From contig CALEZT010000089.1 in NCBI GenBank assembly GCA_937927975.1, positions 62,001 to 126,000 of the forward strand: 64,000 bases of DNA, in the 5' to 3' direction. Both the position numbers and the translations under genes were made by a program. This DNA comes from an uncultured Phycisphaerales bacterium. GTDB taxonomy: Bacteria; Planctomycetota; Phycisphaerae; Sedimentisphaerales; Anaerobacaceae. Of the stretch, positions 17,343-24,721 are shown piece by piece. The first letter of the stretch is position 1. The number at the start of each line of letters is the position of its first letter. A model generated the notes under the pieces. The model made no database searches, was not told where the DNA came from, and was given only the letters and a program-made list of their open reading frames with translations.

Positions 17343-18521
17343 ATGAGCATTCACCATTGCACACGATCGGTTCGCGGGGTTCTTCGATCTGCGGGACTCT
17401 CGTTGTTGTTGGCGTGCGAGGGCTTCTTATTCGCCGCTGACGCGACCGGTTCTTTCCGGCCGAATGTGCCGCCGGGAGTAGAGTATCTTCACCATCGAAT
17501 CGGAGAGGGGCCCTGGTCGATCCACGTGGTGAAGGTGACCCATTCTGCCGGGAGGTTTCGATTCGTATCCACCTTGGCCCAGGACCAGGTGTATGGGCTG
17601 GCGACTGTGAGTCAGCAGGCGGCGACCCTGCAGTGTGCTCGGCCTGTCGCCGCCGTCAACGGCGACTTCTTCGTCATTCGTCCGGGACCCTATCAGGGTG
17701 ATCCTCTGGGACTGCACATCGCCCAAGGCGAGCTGATCAGTTCGCCCACTGGGCCCAGTTTCTGGATCGATAAAGAGGGCCAGCCCCATATCGGGCAAGT
17801 CATGGCCCAGTTTCGGGCCGTTGGTCCAGACGGCGTGTCCGTCCCGTTTGTTCTGAATGAAGAGCGAGGCGACAACGAAGCCGTGCTCTACACGCCAGCA
17901 GTCGGGCCATCGACTCGGACGAAGGACGGGCTCGAACTGATTCTGGAGAGGGCCGGCGAGGGAGCGTGGCTGCCGCTGCGTCCTGCGACTTCCTTGGACG
18001 CCAGAGTGAAGGCCGTTACCGAAGGGGGAAACGCCGAACTGACCCCGACGACGATGGTGCTCTCCATCGGGCCGATGTTGGCGGAGAGGCTGCCGGCAAA
18101 GGCGCCGGGCTCGATGCTCACGCTCCATTTGCAGACTGTGCCCGATCTGGCTGGATGCGTGACGGCCATCGGCGGTGGACCGATCCTGCTCGATGAAGGC
18201 CGGTCGCCCGCATGGCCGCCGCCTCAGCCGCGGCATCCGCGGACCGCGCTGGGGTGGAATGATGAGCAGTTCATCTTGGTCGTGGTGGACGGCCGCCAGG
18301 AGGGTCTCTCGGTGGGCATGACGTATCCCGAACTCGCCTCGCTGATGAAACGACTCGGCTGCCGGTACGCGGTGAACCTCGACGGCGGCGGCTCCTCGAC
18401 GCTCTGGCTGGACGGTCGCGTCATGAACTCGCCCTCCGACGGTCGGGATCGCCCCGTCGCCAATAGCCTGGTCGTGGTTGCGACTGAACCGAACGAAATT
18501 CCCGAGGGTTTGGACAATTGA
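17343..18521 (+). CDS. Exported phosphodiester glycosidase (NAGPA family)
   Basis: The 392-residue protein has a signal peptide (about 1-32). Its body matches the NAGPA/DUF2233 family, which removes GlcNAc from GlcNAc-1-phosphodiester links: AAVNGDFF (early family motif), HPRTALGWN, VVDGRQEGLSVGMTYPELASLMKRLGC and the terminal NLDGGGSSTLWLDGR. Bacterial members act on envelope or exopolysaccharide linkages; the substrate here is unknown. The Shine-Dalgarno GAAGGA is almost touching the ATG, an odd spacing. The stop codon overlaps the next start (TGATG), so the three rightward genes are coupled. It diverges from anmK, which suggests shared regulation by cell-wall sugars. Confidence 0.85.
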   Translation: MSIHHCTRSVRGVLRSAGLSLLLACEGFLFAADATGSFRPNVPPGVEYLHHRIGEGPWSIHVVKVTHSAGRFRFVSTLAQDQVYGLATVSQQAATLQCARPVAAVNGDFFVIRPGPYQGDPLGLHIAQGELISSPTGPSFWIDKEGQPHIGQVMAQFRAVGPDGVSVPFVLNEERGDNEAVLYTPAVGPSTRTKDGLELILERAGEGAWLPLRPATSLDARVKAVTEGGNAELTPTTMVLSIGPMLAERLPAKAPGSMLTLHLQTVPDLAGCVTAIGGGPILLDEGRSPAWPPPQPRHPRTALGWNDEQFILVVVDGRQEGLSVGMTYPELASLMKRLGCRYAVNLDGGGSSTLWLDGRVMNSPSDGRDRPVANSLVVVATEPNEIPEGLDN

Positions 18522-20242
18522 TGATGTCCGAGGCAAAGAAGAAAGCGCAAGTATTCCTTGAGCAGGAAAGAGCGTTTCGCTTGGGCGAGTTGCTGACGGA
18601 GGCGATGAACCCGAAAACGTTGCGGCTGTCGCAAACGATCGAAGGCGACGTCCAGGCAGGTGTTCGGATGCTGCAATCGGTGGATGACGATATCCCGGCC
18701 GCTTTGGAGCGGATCTTCGCACAGGAGTCGTTCGGCCGGCTGGTCGAGGCCTTGGGCGAGGCGATGCGGACCGGGCATCGGATCTACTTCACCGGCTGCG
18801 GCGCGACCGGCCGGTTGAGCATCCTCCTGGAGGCCGCCTGGCGCGAGTTCTGGCGGCGGACCGAACCGAACAATGCGAGGATGACGGACCTGTGCATCAG
18901 CGTCATGGCCGGAGGGGATTTCGCATTGATCAAGTCGGTCGAAGGCTTCGAGGACTTCACGGACTTCGGCCGGCGGCAGATCAAAGAGGCCGGCGTGGAG
19001 AAGGGCGACGTCGTCGTCGCCATCACCGAGGGCGGCGAGACGCCGTTCGTCATCGGCACGGCCTGGCAGGGGCTCGACGTCGGGGCCCACGTGTTCTTCG
19101 TCTACAACAATCCGACGGATCTTCTGCATCAGCACGTCCAGCGGTCGCGGGAGGTCATCGATGAACCCCGGATCGGCAAGCTCGACCTGGCGACCGGGCC
19201 CATGGCCATCACCGGCTCGACCCGCATGCAGGCGACGACCACGGAGCTTCTGGTCGTCGGCGCGGCGATCGAGATAGCGTTGACGAAGCATGTAGGGTGT
19301 GCCGTGCACACCATTTCCTCTTACCGCCAACTCTTCGCAAATCTGCTCCATCAACTATCGAGTCCGCAGGCGGTCGCGGCGATCGCGCGGGCCGTGGAAT
19401 TGGAGGAAGAGGTCTATCGCAACCGCGGCCTCGTGACCTACCTCGCCGATTCCCTGATGCTCGACGTCCTGACCGACACGACCGAACGAGCGCCGACGTT
19501 CATGCTGCCTCCGTTCCGCAGACAGGGGGATGCGGTTTCGCCCGTGTCGTGGTCGTTCGTCAAGGACCCTCATCGCACAACCGAGCAGGCCTGGCGCGAG
19601 ATGCTCCAGCGAGAGCCTCGCGGCCTGACCTGGGGCCAGGAGGTCTATGCGCAGTTGAATGCCCCCGCGAGCATCCAGGCCAATCCGCCGAAGCTGGACA
19701 ACGCCGAGATCCACAAGCTCCGCATCGGAAACGAGACCGACCCCTCTCGCACAAATGCGCCGGACTCGATGCTCGTGCAGGTCAACAATCTGAGATCTCA
19801 AACCTCAAATCTCAGATCTCAGATTTCGGATTGGCGGTTCGCAAAGGCCGCGGCGATTACTTTTGGGCCGTCTGTCGGGCAGATTGATGTCGATGAGCAC
19901 ATCCACGTCCCCTGCGACCTGCCGGCTTCGCCGTTGCGGCTGTGGGAGCACCTGGCAATCAAGCTGATCCTCAACACGCTCTCGACTGCAACGATGGTTC
20001 GGATGGGCCGGGTGATCGGCAATGCGATGGTCTGGGTTTCTCCGAGCAACAAGAAGCTGATCGATCGCGGCTGCCGGCTGATCGCGCAGGAGACCGGCTG
20101 CACGTACGAACACGCCTGCGAAGTTCTCCACGAGGCGATGGAGGAACTGGCCGAGCGGAGCAAACGAGGAGAAGAGATCCCGTCGCCGGTGGCGGTGGCG
20201 ATCGAACGGATTGGGCGAACCGAAGAGAAGGAAGACGCATGA
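18521..20242 (+). CDS. Two-SIS-domain protein, glucokinase regulatory protein (GKRP)-like
   Basis: At ~573 residues this is about twice MurQ length and close to GKRP. The first SIS domain (about 60-255) shows YFTGCGATGRLSILLEAAW, AGGDFALIKSVEGFED and ATGPMAITGSTRMQATTTELL, like GKRP and MurQ. By hand alignment the catalytic MurQ Glu is Ala106 here, so etherase activity is doubtful. A second SIS-like half follows (DVLTDTTERAPTFMLPPF, KLILNTLSTATMVRMGRVIGNAMV). GKRP binds sugar phosphates and inhibits hexokinase in animals; bacterial roles are poorly known. Two repeat sequences lie in frame, at residues ~257-265 and ~423-435. Its start overlaps the upstream stop (TGATG), and its own stop overlaps the next start. 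Confidence 0.8.
   Translation: MMSEAKKKAQVFLEQERAFRLGELLTEAMNPKTLRLSQTIEGDVQAGVRMLQSVDDDIPAALERIFAQESFGRLVEALGEAMRTGHRIYFTGCGATGRLSILLEAAWREFWRRTEPNNARMTDLCISVMAGGDFALIKSVEGFEDFTDFGRRQIKEAGVEKGDVVVAITEGGETPFVIGTAWQGLDVGAHVFFVYNNPTDLLHQHVQRSREVIDEPRIGKLDLATGPMAITGSTRMQATTTELLVVGAAIEIALTKHVGCAVHTISSYRQLFANLLHQLSSPQAVAAIARAVELEEEVYRNRGLVTYLADSLMLDVLTDTTERAPTFMLPPFRRQGDAVSPVSWSFVKDPHRTTEQAWREMLQREPRGLTWGQEVYAQLNAPASIQANPPKLDNAEIHKLRIGNETDPSRTNAPDSMLVQVNNLRSQTSNLRSQISDWRFAKAAAITFGPSVGQIDVDEHIHVPCDLPASPLRLWEHLAIKLILNTLSTATMVRMGRVIGNAMVWVSPSNKKLIDRGCRLIAQETGCTYEHACEVLHEAMEELAERSKRGEEIPSPVAVAIERIGRTEEKEDA
19291..19315. repeat. Copy 1 of a 25-bp palindrome-containing repeat, inside a gene
   Basis: These 25 bases are identical to 24630-24654. 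They contain GGTGTGC/GCACACC around a 3-base loop. Here the repeat lies in frame inside the GKRP-like gene and encodes about KHVGCAVHT. Confidence 0.75.
19787..19825. repeat. In-frame fold-back repeat inside the GKRP-like gene
   Basis: AATCTGAGATCT (19787-19798) and its exact reverse complement AGATCTCAGATT (19814-19825) flank 15 bases. Translation gives the tandem NLRSQTSNLRSQIS, low-complexity and unlike the surrounding protein, so an intergenic-type repeat probably inserted in frame. Confidence 0.7.
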
Positions 20243-21501
20243 CTCAGAAGCACGAAGCTCGAAATCCGAAATCCGAAACAAATTCGAATGACCGAATTTC
20301 GAAATCCAAGACGGACTTCCAGCCGGCGCGAGCGTTTCGGTCATTTGGAGCCTTTGGATTTGTTTCGGGTTTCGAGTTTCGAATTTCGTGCTTGGCCTTC
20401 GTGTGTCTTGTCTCGAGTTGCCATTCGGATCGTGCCTATCGCGACCGTTTGGCCGGGATCGACTCTGTTGTCCAGGCGGAGATCCAGACGGGGAACTTCC
20501 CCGGCGCAGTCGTGCTCGTCGGTCGGGGCACGAAGGTCCTGTATCACAAGGCCTTCGGCCAGGCGATCTCCGAGCCGACGCAGGAACCGATGGAGAAGGA
20601 CACAATCTTCGATCTGGCCTCGATGACCAAGCCTCTGGCGACGGGGGCCGCGATCCTGATCCTGGTGGACCGCGGCAAGCTCGACCCCAACGCTCTGGTC
20701 GCGGACTATCTGCCTGCCTTCGCCTGCGGCGGCAAAGAGCAGGTTCGCATCAAGCATCTCCTGACCCACACCTCCGGTCTGCCTGCGTATACCGACGCCA
20801 ACAGCCTCAAGACGCAATATGGCTCGCCGTGCCCGGAGAAGGTGATCGAGAGGATCTGCACTCTCGACGCCAAGTCCGCGCCGGGCGAGGAGTTTCGATA
20901 CAGTTGCCTGGGCTATATCACGCTCGCGGAGATCGTCCGGCTTGTCACGGGGCAGGGCGTGGACGAGTTCACGCGCGACAACCTTTTCGTTCCCCTCGGC
21001 CTGAAGGACACGACGTTCAACCCGCCGGAGGCATGGAAGCTGCGCATCGCCGCGACGGAGATCGTGGACGGCGAGCCGCTGCGAGGCACGGTGCATGATC
21101 CGCTGGCCCGCCTGAACGCCGGGATCAGCGGCAATGCGGGGCTCTTCTCGACCGCCTCGGACCTGTCCATCTACTGCCAGATGCTGCTCAATCACGGCAT
21201 GTGCAAGGGCAAGCGGGTCCTCAGTCCCAGCGCGGTCAAGATGCTGACCCAGCCCCAGTCTCACGGCCGGGCCTATGGCTTCGACGTCAGTTCGAGCTAC
21301 TCCTGGGTGAAGGGGCCGAACGCGTCCTCGAACGCCTTCTGTCACACAGGGTACACAGGCACCAGTCTGGTCTGCGATCCCGACACAGGCGTCTACCTGA
21401 TCCTGCTGACGAATCGCGCCCACCCCCGCGACGGCGGGGCCAGCAAGCCCGTTCGCGAAAAGCTTGCGGAGATCGTGTTCCCGCCGCGGACCGACCGGTG
21501 A
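20239..21501 (+). CDS. Serine hydrolase lipoprotein (class C beta-lactamase/esterase family)
   Basis: The 420-residue protein starts at an ATG overlapping the previous stop (ATGA). The serine nucleophile motif is SMTK (in DLASMTKPLATG). The second motif position reads YSC (FRYSCLGYI) where Y-x-N is usual. The third motif is HTGYTGTS. Such enzymes include D-amino-peptidases, esterases and penicillin-binding-protein relatives, and the neighbouring muramic genes favour a cell-wall or ester substrate. The N-terminus is odd: residues ~5-51 are translated from a dispersed fold-back repeat (20250-20391), which runs into a hydrophobic stretch and lipobox LVSSC (Cys61). The repeat has therefore become part of the export signal or displaced an older start. 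Confidence 0.85.
   Translation: MTQKHEARNPKSETNSNDRISKSKTDFQPARAFRSFGAFGFVSGFEFRISCLAFVCLVSSCHSDRAYRDRLAGIDSVVQAEIQTGNFPGAVVLVGRGTKVLYHKAFGQAISEPTQEPMEKDTIFDLASMTKPLATGAAILILVDRGKLDPNALVADYLPAFACGGKEQVRIKHLLTHTSGLPAYTDANSLKTQYGSPCPEKVIERICTLDAKSAPGEEFRYSCLGYITLAEIVRLVTGQGVDEFTRDNLFVPLGLKDTTFNPPEAWKLRIAATEIVDGEPLRGTVHDPLARLNAGISGNAGLFSTASDLSIYCQMLLNHGMCKGKRVLSPSAVKMLTQPQSHGRAYGFDVSSSYSWVKGPNASSNAFCHTGYTGTSLVCDPDTGVYLILLTNRAHPRDGGASKPVREKLAEIVFPPRTDR
20250..20391. repeat. Imperfect fold-back repeat forming the start of the hydrolase gene
   Basis: The left arm (20250-20293) and right arm (20335-20391) are near reverse complements, rich in CGAAA/TTTCG words (GCACGAAGCTCGAAATCC against GTTTCGAGTTTCGAATTTCG). 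I recognise this as a dispersed repeat type of planctomycete assemblies, often mis-translated as ARNPKSETNSN. It is normally intergenic; here it is read as coding sequence. Confidence 0.75.
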
Positions 21502-21504
21502 GTC

Positions 21505-22818
21505 TCAGTTGGTCAGGCCGGCGATGGCGGCGCCGATCAGCGTAGCGTTGTCGATGTTCGTGATCTCGTAGTAGACGTGCTTCTTGTCGACCAGGTACTG
21601 CTTGAGATAGAACTCGACCTTCGAGCGGAGGCTCTTGAGCTTGTAGAACGTCGTGCCCTCGGCCACGATGCAGATGGGCCTTGCGGGGTTTCGTCCCTTG
21701 CCGCTCTTGAGGGCCGCGGAGGACAGGTTGGCCGCGGTCAGCTTGGCCGACCGCTCGATCAGGGCATCGGCGATGTGATACAGCGTGATCACGTCGTCGT
21801 CCGTCGCGCCGGCCAGCGCCGCCGAGATCGGATTGTCCCGGCCTTCCGGACGGGTGAGAAAGCTGCTGATGTCCTTGGTCGTGGCGGCCTGGATCCCCGC
21901 GATTCCGTCGGCTGCGGCTTTGGAGAACAGGCCTGCCTTGGCGGCAGCTTTGGCCGCGGTCAGACACAGCGGTCCGATGTAGGCGCCCGAGATCATCTTC
22001 TCAAACGTGTAGGCGCCGGGGCTGACCGACGCGGCGTCGAGCGTCTTGTCGATCTTGCCTTGCGGGGCTTTGCTGAACCCGCCGGACTCCACGTTCATGA
22101 TCTGGCTGCCCACGGTGCCCAGGTCTTTGGCCTTGGTGATGTTGCTGTTCTGCTCGACGTAGGCGGTGTTGGTGCCGGTCCCGAGGATGAAGCCGATGTA
22201 GCTGTCGAACCGACGGCCGCTGGCTTCGGCCCGTCCGGCCAGCAAAGTGGCGACGGTGTCGTTGAGCAGGACGAAGTGTTTCTCCTGCCGCACGCCCAGG
22301 CGGGTCAGGGACTTGTTCATGTTCTCGCCGATCATCTGGCCGACGGCCTCGGGGGCCTTGATCTCCTTGGAAAAGAGCAGCGCCCGTCCGTCCTTGCTCG
22401 GGAACATCTCGACCGGGTACGAAAAGCAGAAGCCCACGTTGGAACTCTTGTCGGCGATGGCGGTGACGTGGCCGGCCATGGTTCCGAAGAACTCGTCCTT
22501 GCCGACCTGGGCCGTGATCCCCGGCATGGGAAAGACCTTGAATTCCGAGATCTCCGGGGCGCCCACCTGCCCGAACGACACGGCGGCAATGCGGAAGTTC
22601 GTTCCGCCGGCGTCCAGCACGATGACCGGCATATCCCGCGGCAGTTCCCGTTCGGTCCCGATGTAGGTGGGCAGCATGGCCAGCGAGCTTTTCTTGCCGG
22701 TCAGGCCCTTCTCCATCTCGTCGAGGAAGGCATCGCAGATGTCCTGGATGCTGGTGTCCCCGTGGTACATGCCCTGGCTGCTGAGGAACTCTTTGACCCG
22801 GCCCCTTGGATCTTTCAC
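21505..22818 (-). CDS. Hexokinase of the eukaryotic type
   Basis: The 437-residue protein has the two-lobed eukaryotic hexokinase pattern: VLDAGGTNFR (about 68-77, phosphate binding), GFCFSYPVE, LNDTVATLLAG (Asp is the catalytic base), GFILGTGTNTAYVE, MNVESGGF and a C-terminal VAEGTTFYKL. It should phosphorylate glucose or a related hexose with ATP in the cytoplasm. Most bacteria use ROK or Glk-type kinases, so this family is uncommon in them. The stop codon is three bases from the stop of the converging serine-hydrolase gene, leaving no room for a terminator. A GKRP-like gene lies nearby, which suggests a regulatory pair. A fold-back repeat lies just upstream (22839-22945). Confidence 0.9.
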   Translation of the reverse strand: MKDPRGRVKEFLSSQGMYHGDTSIQDICDAFLDEMEKGLTGKKSSLAMLPTYIGTERELPRDMPVIVLDAGGTNFRIAAVSFGQVGAPEISEFKVFPMPGITAQVGKDEFFGTMAGHVTAIADKSSNVGFCFSYPVEMFPSKDGRALLFSKEIKAPEAVGQMIGENMNKSLTRLGVRQEKHFVLLNDTVATLLAGRAEASGRRFDSYIGFILGTGTNTAYVEQNSNITKAKDLGTVGSQIMNVESGGFSKAPQGKIDKTLDAASVSPGAYTFEKMISGAYIGPLCLTAAKAAAKAGLFSKAAADGIAGIQAATTKDISSFLTRPEGRDNPISAALAGATDDDVITLYHIADALIERSAKLTAANLSSAALKSGKGRNPARPICIVAEGTTFYKLKSLRSKVEFYLKQYLVDKKHVYYEITNIDNATLIGAAIAGLTN

Positions 22819-22838
22819 GGCAAAACCCTCGTCATCTG

Positions 22839-22945
22839 CTATCTACTATTTATTATTTACTATTTACTATTTCGCAGCCCTCGCCGGCGAACTTGTCGCG
22901 AGCGGCAGGATCCAGATAGTAAATCGCAAATAATAGATAGTCAAT
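22839..22945. repeat. AT-rich fold-back repeat between hexokinase and galE
   Basis: Arms made of CTATCTACTATTT-type words flank a GC-rich core, and the right arm reads back as ATTGACTATCTATTATTTG. It is related to the copy at 23929-24018. The right edge overlaps the galE stop codon. Confidence 0.75.
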
Positions 22946-23924
22946 CCCTATACCCCTCGGGGTGTCCCATGTGCCAGGTCCAGGCGGTGGCGACGATGTC
23001 GTCGAGGGCCGGCGTCTGCGGCTGCCAGCCGAGTTCGGCCTTGGCTTTGGTCGCGTCGGAGGTCAGGACCGCCGGGTCGCCCGGCCGCCGGGCCGTCTCG
23101 ACCACTTTGAAGTCCCGGCCCGAGACCCGCTTGACCGACTCGATCACCTCGCGGACGGAGTAGCCCTGGCCGTTGCCCAGGTTGAACGTTTGTTCAATCT
23201 GGCTGTCGAGCCGGTTGAGGGCCAGCAGGTGCGCCCGACAGAGGTCGTCGATGTGGATATAGTCGCGGATGCAGGTGCCGTCGGGGGTGGGGTAGTCGGC
23301 GCCGTAGATCTTGATGTCCGTCCGCTTGCCCATCGCGGCCTGGATGATCAGCGGGATCAGGTGCGATTCGGGACGGTGGTCCTCGCCGCGATTGCCGTTG
23401 TCGCCTGCGCCGCAGGCATTGAAGTACCGAAGGGCCGCGTAGTGCAGCCGGCCGGTCTGGGACTGATAGCGGCACATCCGCTCGACCGCCAGCTTGGTCT
23501 CGCCGTAGGGGTTGATCGGATGCTTGGGGGCGTCCTCGGTGATCGGGACCTTCTCGGGCATTCCGTAGACCGCTGCGGTGCTGCTGAAGACGAACTTCTG
23601 CACGCCCGCCGCCTCCATGGCCGAGAGCAGGTTCTGCGTGTTCGAGAGGTTGTTGCGATAGTATCGCAGGGGCTCCTGGACCGACTCGCCCACCTCGATC
23701 GAAGCGGCAAAGTGCATCACGGCTTCGATCTTCCGCTCGCGAAGGACCTTCACGAGGCCCTGGAAGTCGGCCAGGTCGCCCGCGACGACCTGCACGCCGC
23801 GAACTGCGGAACGGTGCCCTTTGCTGAAATTGTCGTACACGATCGGCTCATGGCCTTCGGCCGCCAGCAGGGCTGTCATGTTGCTGCCGATATACCCGGC
23901 TCCACCACAGACGAGAACGTTCAT
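22941..23924 (-). CDS. galE: UDP-glucose 4-epimerase
   Basis: GalE interconverts UDP-glucose and UDP-galactose with bound NAD. The 327-residue length is normal. Visible motifs are the Rossmann GGAGYIGS (7-14), FSSTAAVYG and the catalytic pair in NPYGETKLAVE (Tyr-x3-Lys), then RYFNACGA, DGTCIRDYIHIDDLC and the C-terminal ELGWQPQ. The gene is bracketed by two related AT-rich fold-back repeats, and its last codons run into the repeat, whose edge supplies TGA. Its product would feed polysaccharide synthesis or galactose use, consistent with the nearby hexokinase and clan GH-D glycosidase. Confidence 0.95.
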   Translation of the reverse strand: MNVLVCGGAGYIGSNMTALLAAEGHEPIVYDNFSKGHRSAVRGVQVVAGDLADFQGLVKVLRERKIEAVMHFAASIEVGESVQEPLRYYRNNLSNTQNLLSAMEAAGVQKFVFSSTAAVYGMPEKVPITEDAPKHPINPYGETKLAVERMCRYQSQTGRLHYAALRYFNACGAGDNGNRGEDHRPESHLIPLIIQAAMGKRTDIKIYGADYPTPDGTCIRDYIHIDDLCRAHLLALNRLDSQIEQTFNLGNGQGYSVREVIESVKRVSGRDFKVVETARRPGDPAVLTSDATKAKAELGWQPQTPALDDIVATAWTWHMGHPEGYRD

Positions 23925-23928
23925 AGAT

Positions 23929-24018
23929 CTACTATCTACTATTTACTATTTGAGATGCGCTACGCACGACACGAGACGCGAAGCTCAGATAGTAAATAGT
24001 CAATAATCAATAGTCAAT
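23929..24018. repeat. AT-rich fold-back repeat between galE and the lipoprotein gene
   Basis: The left arm (23929-23954) and right arm (23984-24018) are made of ACTATTTACTATTT-type words that pair imperfectly around a GC-rich core. The element begins 5 bases before the galE start codon (minus strand) and its other edge supplies the TGA stop of the lipoprotein gene at 24014. Confidence 0.75.
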
Positions 24019-24616
24019 CCTGGAGCCTTCGCTCGATTCTCCGGACGATCTCGGCGGCCAGTTTCGGATCGTCGCCCAAGTCGATCCAGGCCATTTGCGA
24101 CTGCTGTTGCGGCGTCACGTCGAGGGTTTGCAGCGTCGAGTCGCTCCGCGTGTGGATCTGGTAGGCCTGGGAAACGCCGGCGACCGGGTTGCCCGGAAGG
24201 GCCAGTCGCTGGGTTTGGACGGTGCATTCGAGACCGTAGGCGGTGGCCTCTGGCGTCGCTTCCACGCTTCCACGCTCCAACGCTTTCACACGCACTTCCA
24301 CGATCCTGCGGATCGATTGGACGTTGGCCTCGGCGGTATTGAACGCTCCGACGTTGTCGCTTCGCCAGAATTCGAAGAACTGCGCCCCTCGCAGGGGACG
24401 GGTTCGGACGATGCCCTGCTCGACGTCGAGCTTCTCGATGGGAAAGTGCATCTGGGACAGAATGTCGTGCGCCGCCCAGACGGCCTGTTCCTTCGCGACG
24501 CTCTCCAGGCGGAGCGTCTTTGCCGGCTTCGGTTCAGGGCGAGGGCTCGCGCATCCCAGCGAAAACGTCGCTCCGATCAGAACGACCCATCGAATGATCT
24601 CGGTCCGTCTACTCAT
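24014..24616 (-). CDS. Hypothetical lipoprotein
   Basis: The 200-residue protein has a lipoprotein signal peptide with lipobox SLGC (Cys22), then a mixed alpha/beta body (about 35-200) with no family I recognise. The stretch MHFPIEKLDVEQGIVRTRPLRGAQFFEFWRSDN resembles planctomycete lipoproteins of unknown function that may sit at the outer membrane. AGGA and AAAGG lie shortly before the ATG. The stop codon is formed at the edge of the fold-back repeat 23929-24018. The 25-bp palindromic repeat lies just upstream at 24630. Real gene likely; role unknown. Confidence 0.65.
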   Translation of the reverse strand: MSRRTEIIRWVVLIGATFSLGCASPRPEPKPAKTLRLESVAKEQAVWAAHDILSQMHFPIEKLDVEQGIVRTRPLRGAQFFEFWRSDNVGAFNTAEANVQSIRRIVEVRVKALERGSVEATPEATAYGLECTVQTQRLALPGNPVAGVSQAYQIHTRSDSTLQTLDVTPQQQSQMAWIDLGDDPKLAAEIVRRIERRLQD

Positions 24617-24629
24617 GTCCTATTGCCTT

Positions 24630-24654
24630 TGTAGGGTGTGCCGTGCACACCATT
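24630..24654. repeat. Copy 2 of the 25-bp palindrome-containing repeat, intergenic
   Basis: It is identical over 25 bases to 19291-19315. It sits 14 bases upstream of the lipoprotein start codon on the minus strand, between that gene and the beta-propeller gene, where such repeats are normally found. Confidence 0.75.
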
Positions 24655-24721
24655 GCCTTCGAGTCCGTTCAACGTCAGGCAATTATAGGCACAGCCGGCC
24701 GGGGCCTCAACTCGAATCGTC

